Source of the DNA: JAVBKE01 sp031554215
GTDB lineage: Bacteria > Bacillota > Bacilli > JARBTR01
Direction of reading: 5' to 3'
Assembly: GCA_031554215.1 (NCBI GenBank)
Contig: JAVBKF010000013.1
Span: 1-15,877, forward strand
DNA: 15,877 nt
In this document: in pieces, positions 15,293-15,877 of the stretch
How the letters are laid out: every line of letters begins with the position of its first letter
Position numbering within the stretch: position 1 is the first letter of the stretch
Position numbers and translations under genes: made by a program
Notes under the pieces: model-generated
Databases searched by the model: none
What the model was told of the DNA's origin: nothing
Seen by the model: only the letters and a program-made list of their open reading frames with translations

Positions 15293-15464
15293 TGCTACCC
15301 TCCTTTCTGGAAAAAGTACTTCAAATTAGTTTATGCATCAATAGGACATCCACTTGGGCAAATCGGAAGCGATTGCTGCCGTCCAATGAAGATGAGGAAA
15401 TCAATCTATCTTTGATGCGCTTCTAGTAGATTGAAACAATGTACAATACTCATTGAAAGTGTCC

Positions 15465-15722
15465 AGTTTAAAGAGAGTCCACCTACTAGAGATCATTATA
15501 CAAAGCGCATAGCGATCATTTCATAAGAGCCATGCTAGAACCAAACAGGCTAGATGACTTTAGGCATTCTCACGTGGCACTTTTTATAGAAATGGAGGAA
15601 GAACCGTTACTAAGCCTAAACATCTAGGGCATTCAGATTACACCACTACAATGAATATTCATGCCCACTTATTTCTCAATAAACAAAGAAATCTCGCTAA
15701 CAAATTAGATGGATTATTTTGA
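15465..15722 (+). pseudogene. Frameshifted remnant of a tyrosine recombinase (phage-type integrase)
   Basis: The C-terminal part of a tyrosine recombinase can be read across at least two frame changes. The first segment (15465 onward) reads VQFKESPPTR. After a shift near 15487-15492 comes SLYKAHSDHFIRAMLEPN, then DDFRHSHVALFIEMEEEPLL (15553-15612), which matches the HxLRHxH catalytic box; the arginine (15562-15564) is kept but the first histidine is Asp. After another shift near 15620 comes HLGHSDYTTTMNIHAHLFLN and NLANKLDGLF, stop at 15720-15722. The nucleophilic tyrosine position holds His (15660-15662). With no start and no N-terminal part, it is a dead relic of an integrated element. The bases at 15300-15464 may contain more degraded pieces of it, but I cannot support them. 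Confidence 0.75.
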
Positions 15723-15860
15723 CGAAAGAAGCTAGAAATGAATGGACAGAAATACAAAAGTTAAGTAAAATCAATGTAGTAGTAAAATGCTTAGAGGGTG
15801 GTGGGCTAATATTCCGGACGAAAGGAGGTACAAATCTTTTCGAAAGGAGTTGATGCCTTT

Positions 15861-15877
15861 ATGTCAGTATACGAAGG
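15861..15877 (+). CDS. 5' end of an unidentified gene (truncated by window edge)
   Basis: The window ends in what looks like a start region: AAAGGAG (15843-15849), then ATG 15861 opening MSVYE. A second AAAGGAGG sits at 15823-15830. ATG 15853 in another frame is too close to the ribosome binding site. Only five codons are visible, so no function can be given. It would be read on the plus strand, away from yqfQ and downstream of the recombinase remnant. Confidence 0.4.

Noticed and set aside
15724..15853. Frame reading NEWTEIQKLSKINVVVKCLEG as a resolvase fragment
   Set aside because: It has only a loose resemblance to serine recombinases and no catalytic motif; it could be chance in a decayed region.
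1..15877. CRISPR arrays, tRNA or rRNA genes, intact insertion sequences, toxin-antitoxin pairs
   Set aside because: No spaced direct repeats, cloverleaf sequences, rRNA segments, transposase genes with inverted ends or paired small genes were seen on reading both strands.

Overview
The window is a chromosomal housekeeping segment of a low-GC Gram-positive bacterium, most probably a spore-forming member of the Bacillaceae. The evidence is the gene order era, yqzL, recO, glyS, ccpN, ppsR, dnaG, rpoD, cccA, trmK, ispH, yqfQ, which matches the well-known Bacillus neighbourhood, together with strong AGGAGG-type ribosome binding sites, TTG and GTG starts, a glycyl T-box leader and a YqfQ-like protein. 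A membrane-anchored cytochrome c550 points to a respiratory metabolism. GlyRS is the single-chain dimeric form instead of GlyQ plus GlyS. I do not assign a genus.

Layout. At 1-1727 lie the 3' end of era, a 349-base gap with an unidentified minus-strand fragment, the tiny gene yqzL and recO. At 1810-3477 are two genes unexpected here: a PPP-type metallophosphatase and a Nif3-family protein that in Bacillus sits next to trmK. At 3478-4147 a long leader carries a good sigma-A-type promoter and a complete glycine T-box ahead of glyS (4148-5542). A 32-base perfect palindrome follows. ccpN and ppsR (5748-7259) form a pair controlling gluconeogenesis and PEP synthesis. dnaG and rpoD (7558-10514) follow with a strong terminator, then cccA with its own promoter and terminator. 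tupB and tupC, a tungstate-type ABC permease and ATPase without a binding protein, are inserted between cccA and trmK. trmK converges on ispH across a shared bidirectional terminator. ispH and yqfQ read on the minus strand. The last 550 bases hold a frameshifted tyrosine-recombinase remnant and the first codons of an unidentified gene.

The genes serve ribosome assembly and tRNA charging or modification (era, glyS, trmK), DNA replication and repair (dnaG, recO), primary transcription (rpoD), carbon-flux control (ccpN, ppsR), respiration (cccA), isoprenoid synthesis (ispH) and oxyanion uptake (tupBC). I found no convincing new multi-gene system. The observations most worth checking are the orphan tupBC insertion, a plus-strand intrinsic terminator in the yqfQ-ispH gap where no plus-strand gene exists, the correction of the recO start by the hidden yqzL gene, the recombinase remnant, and the unidentified minus-strand fragment after era.
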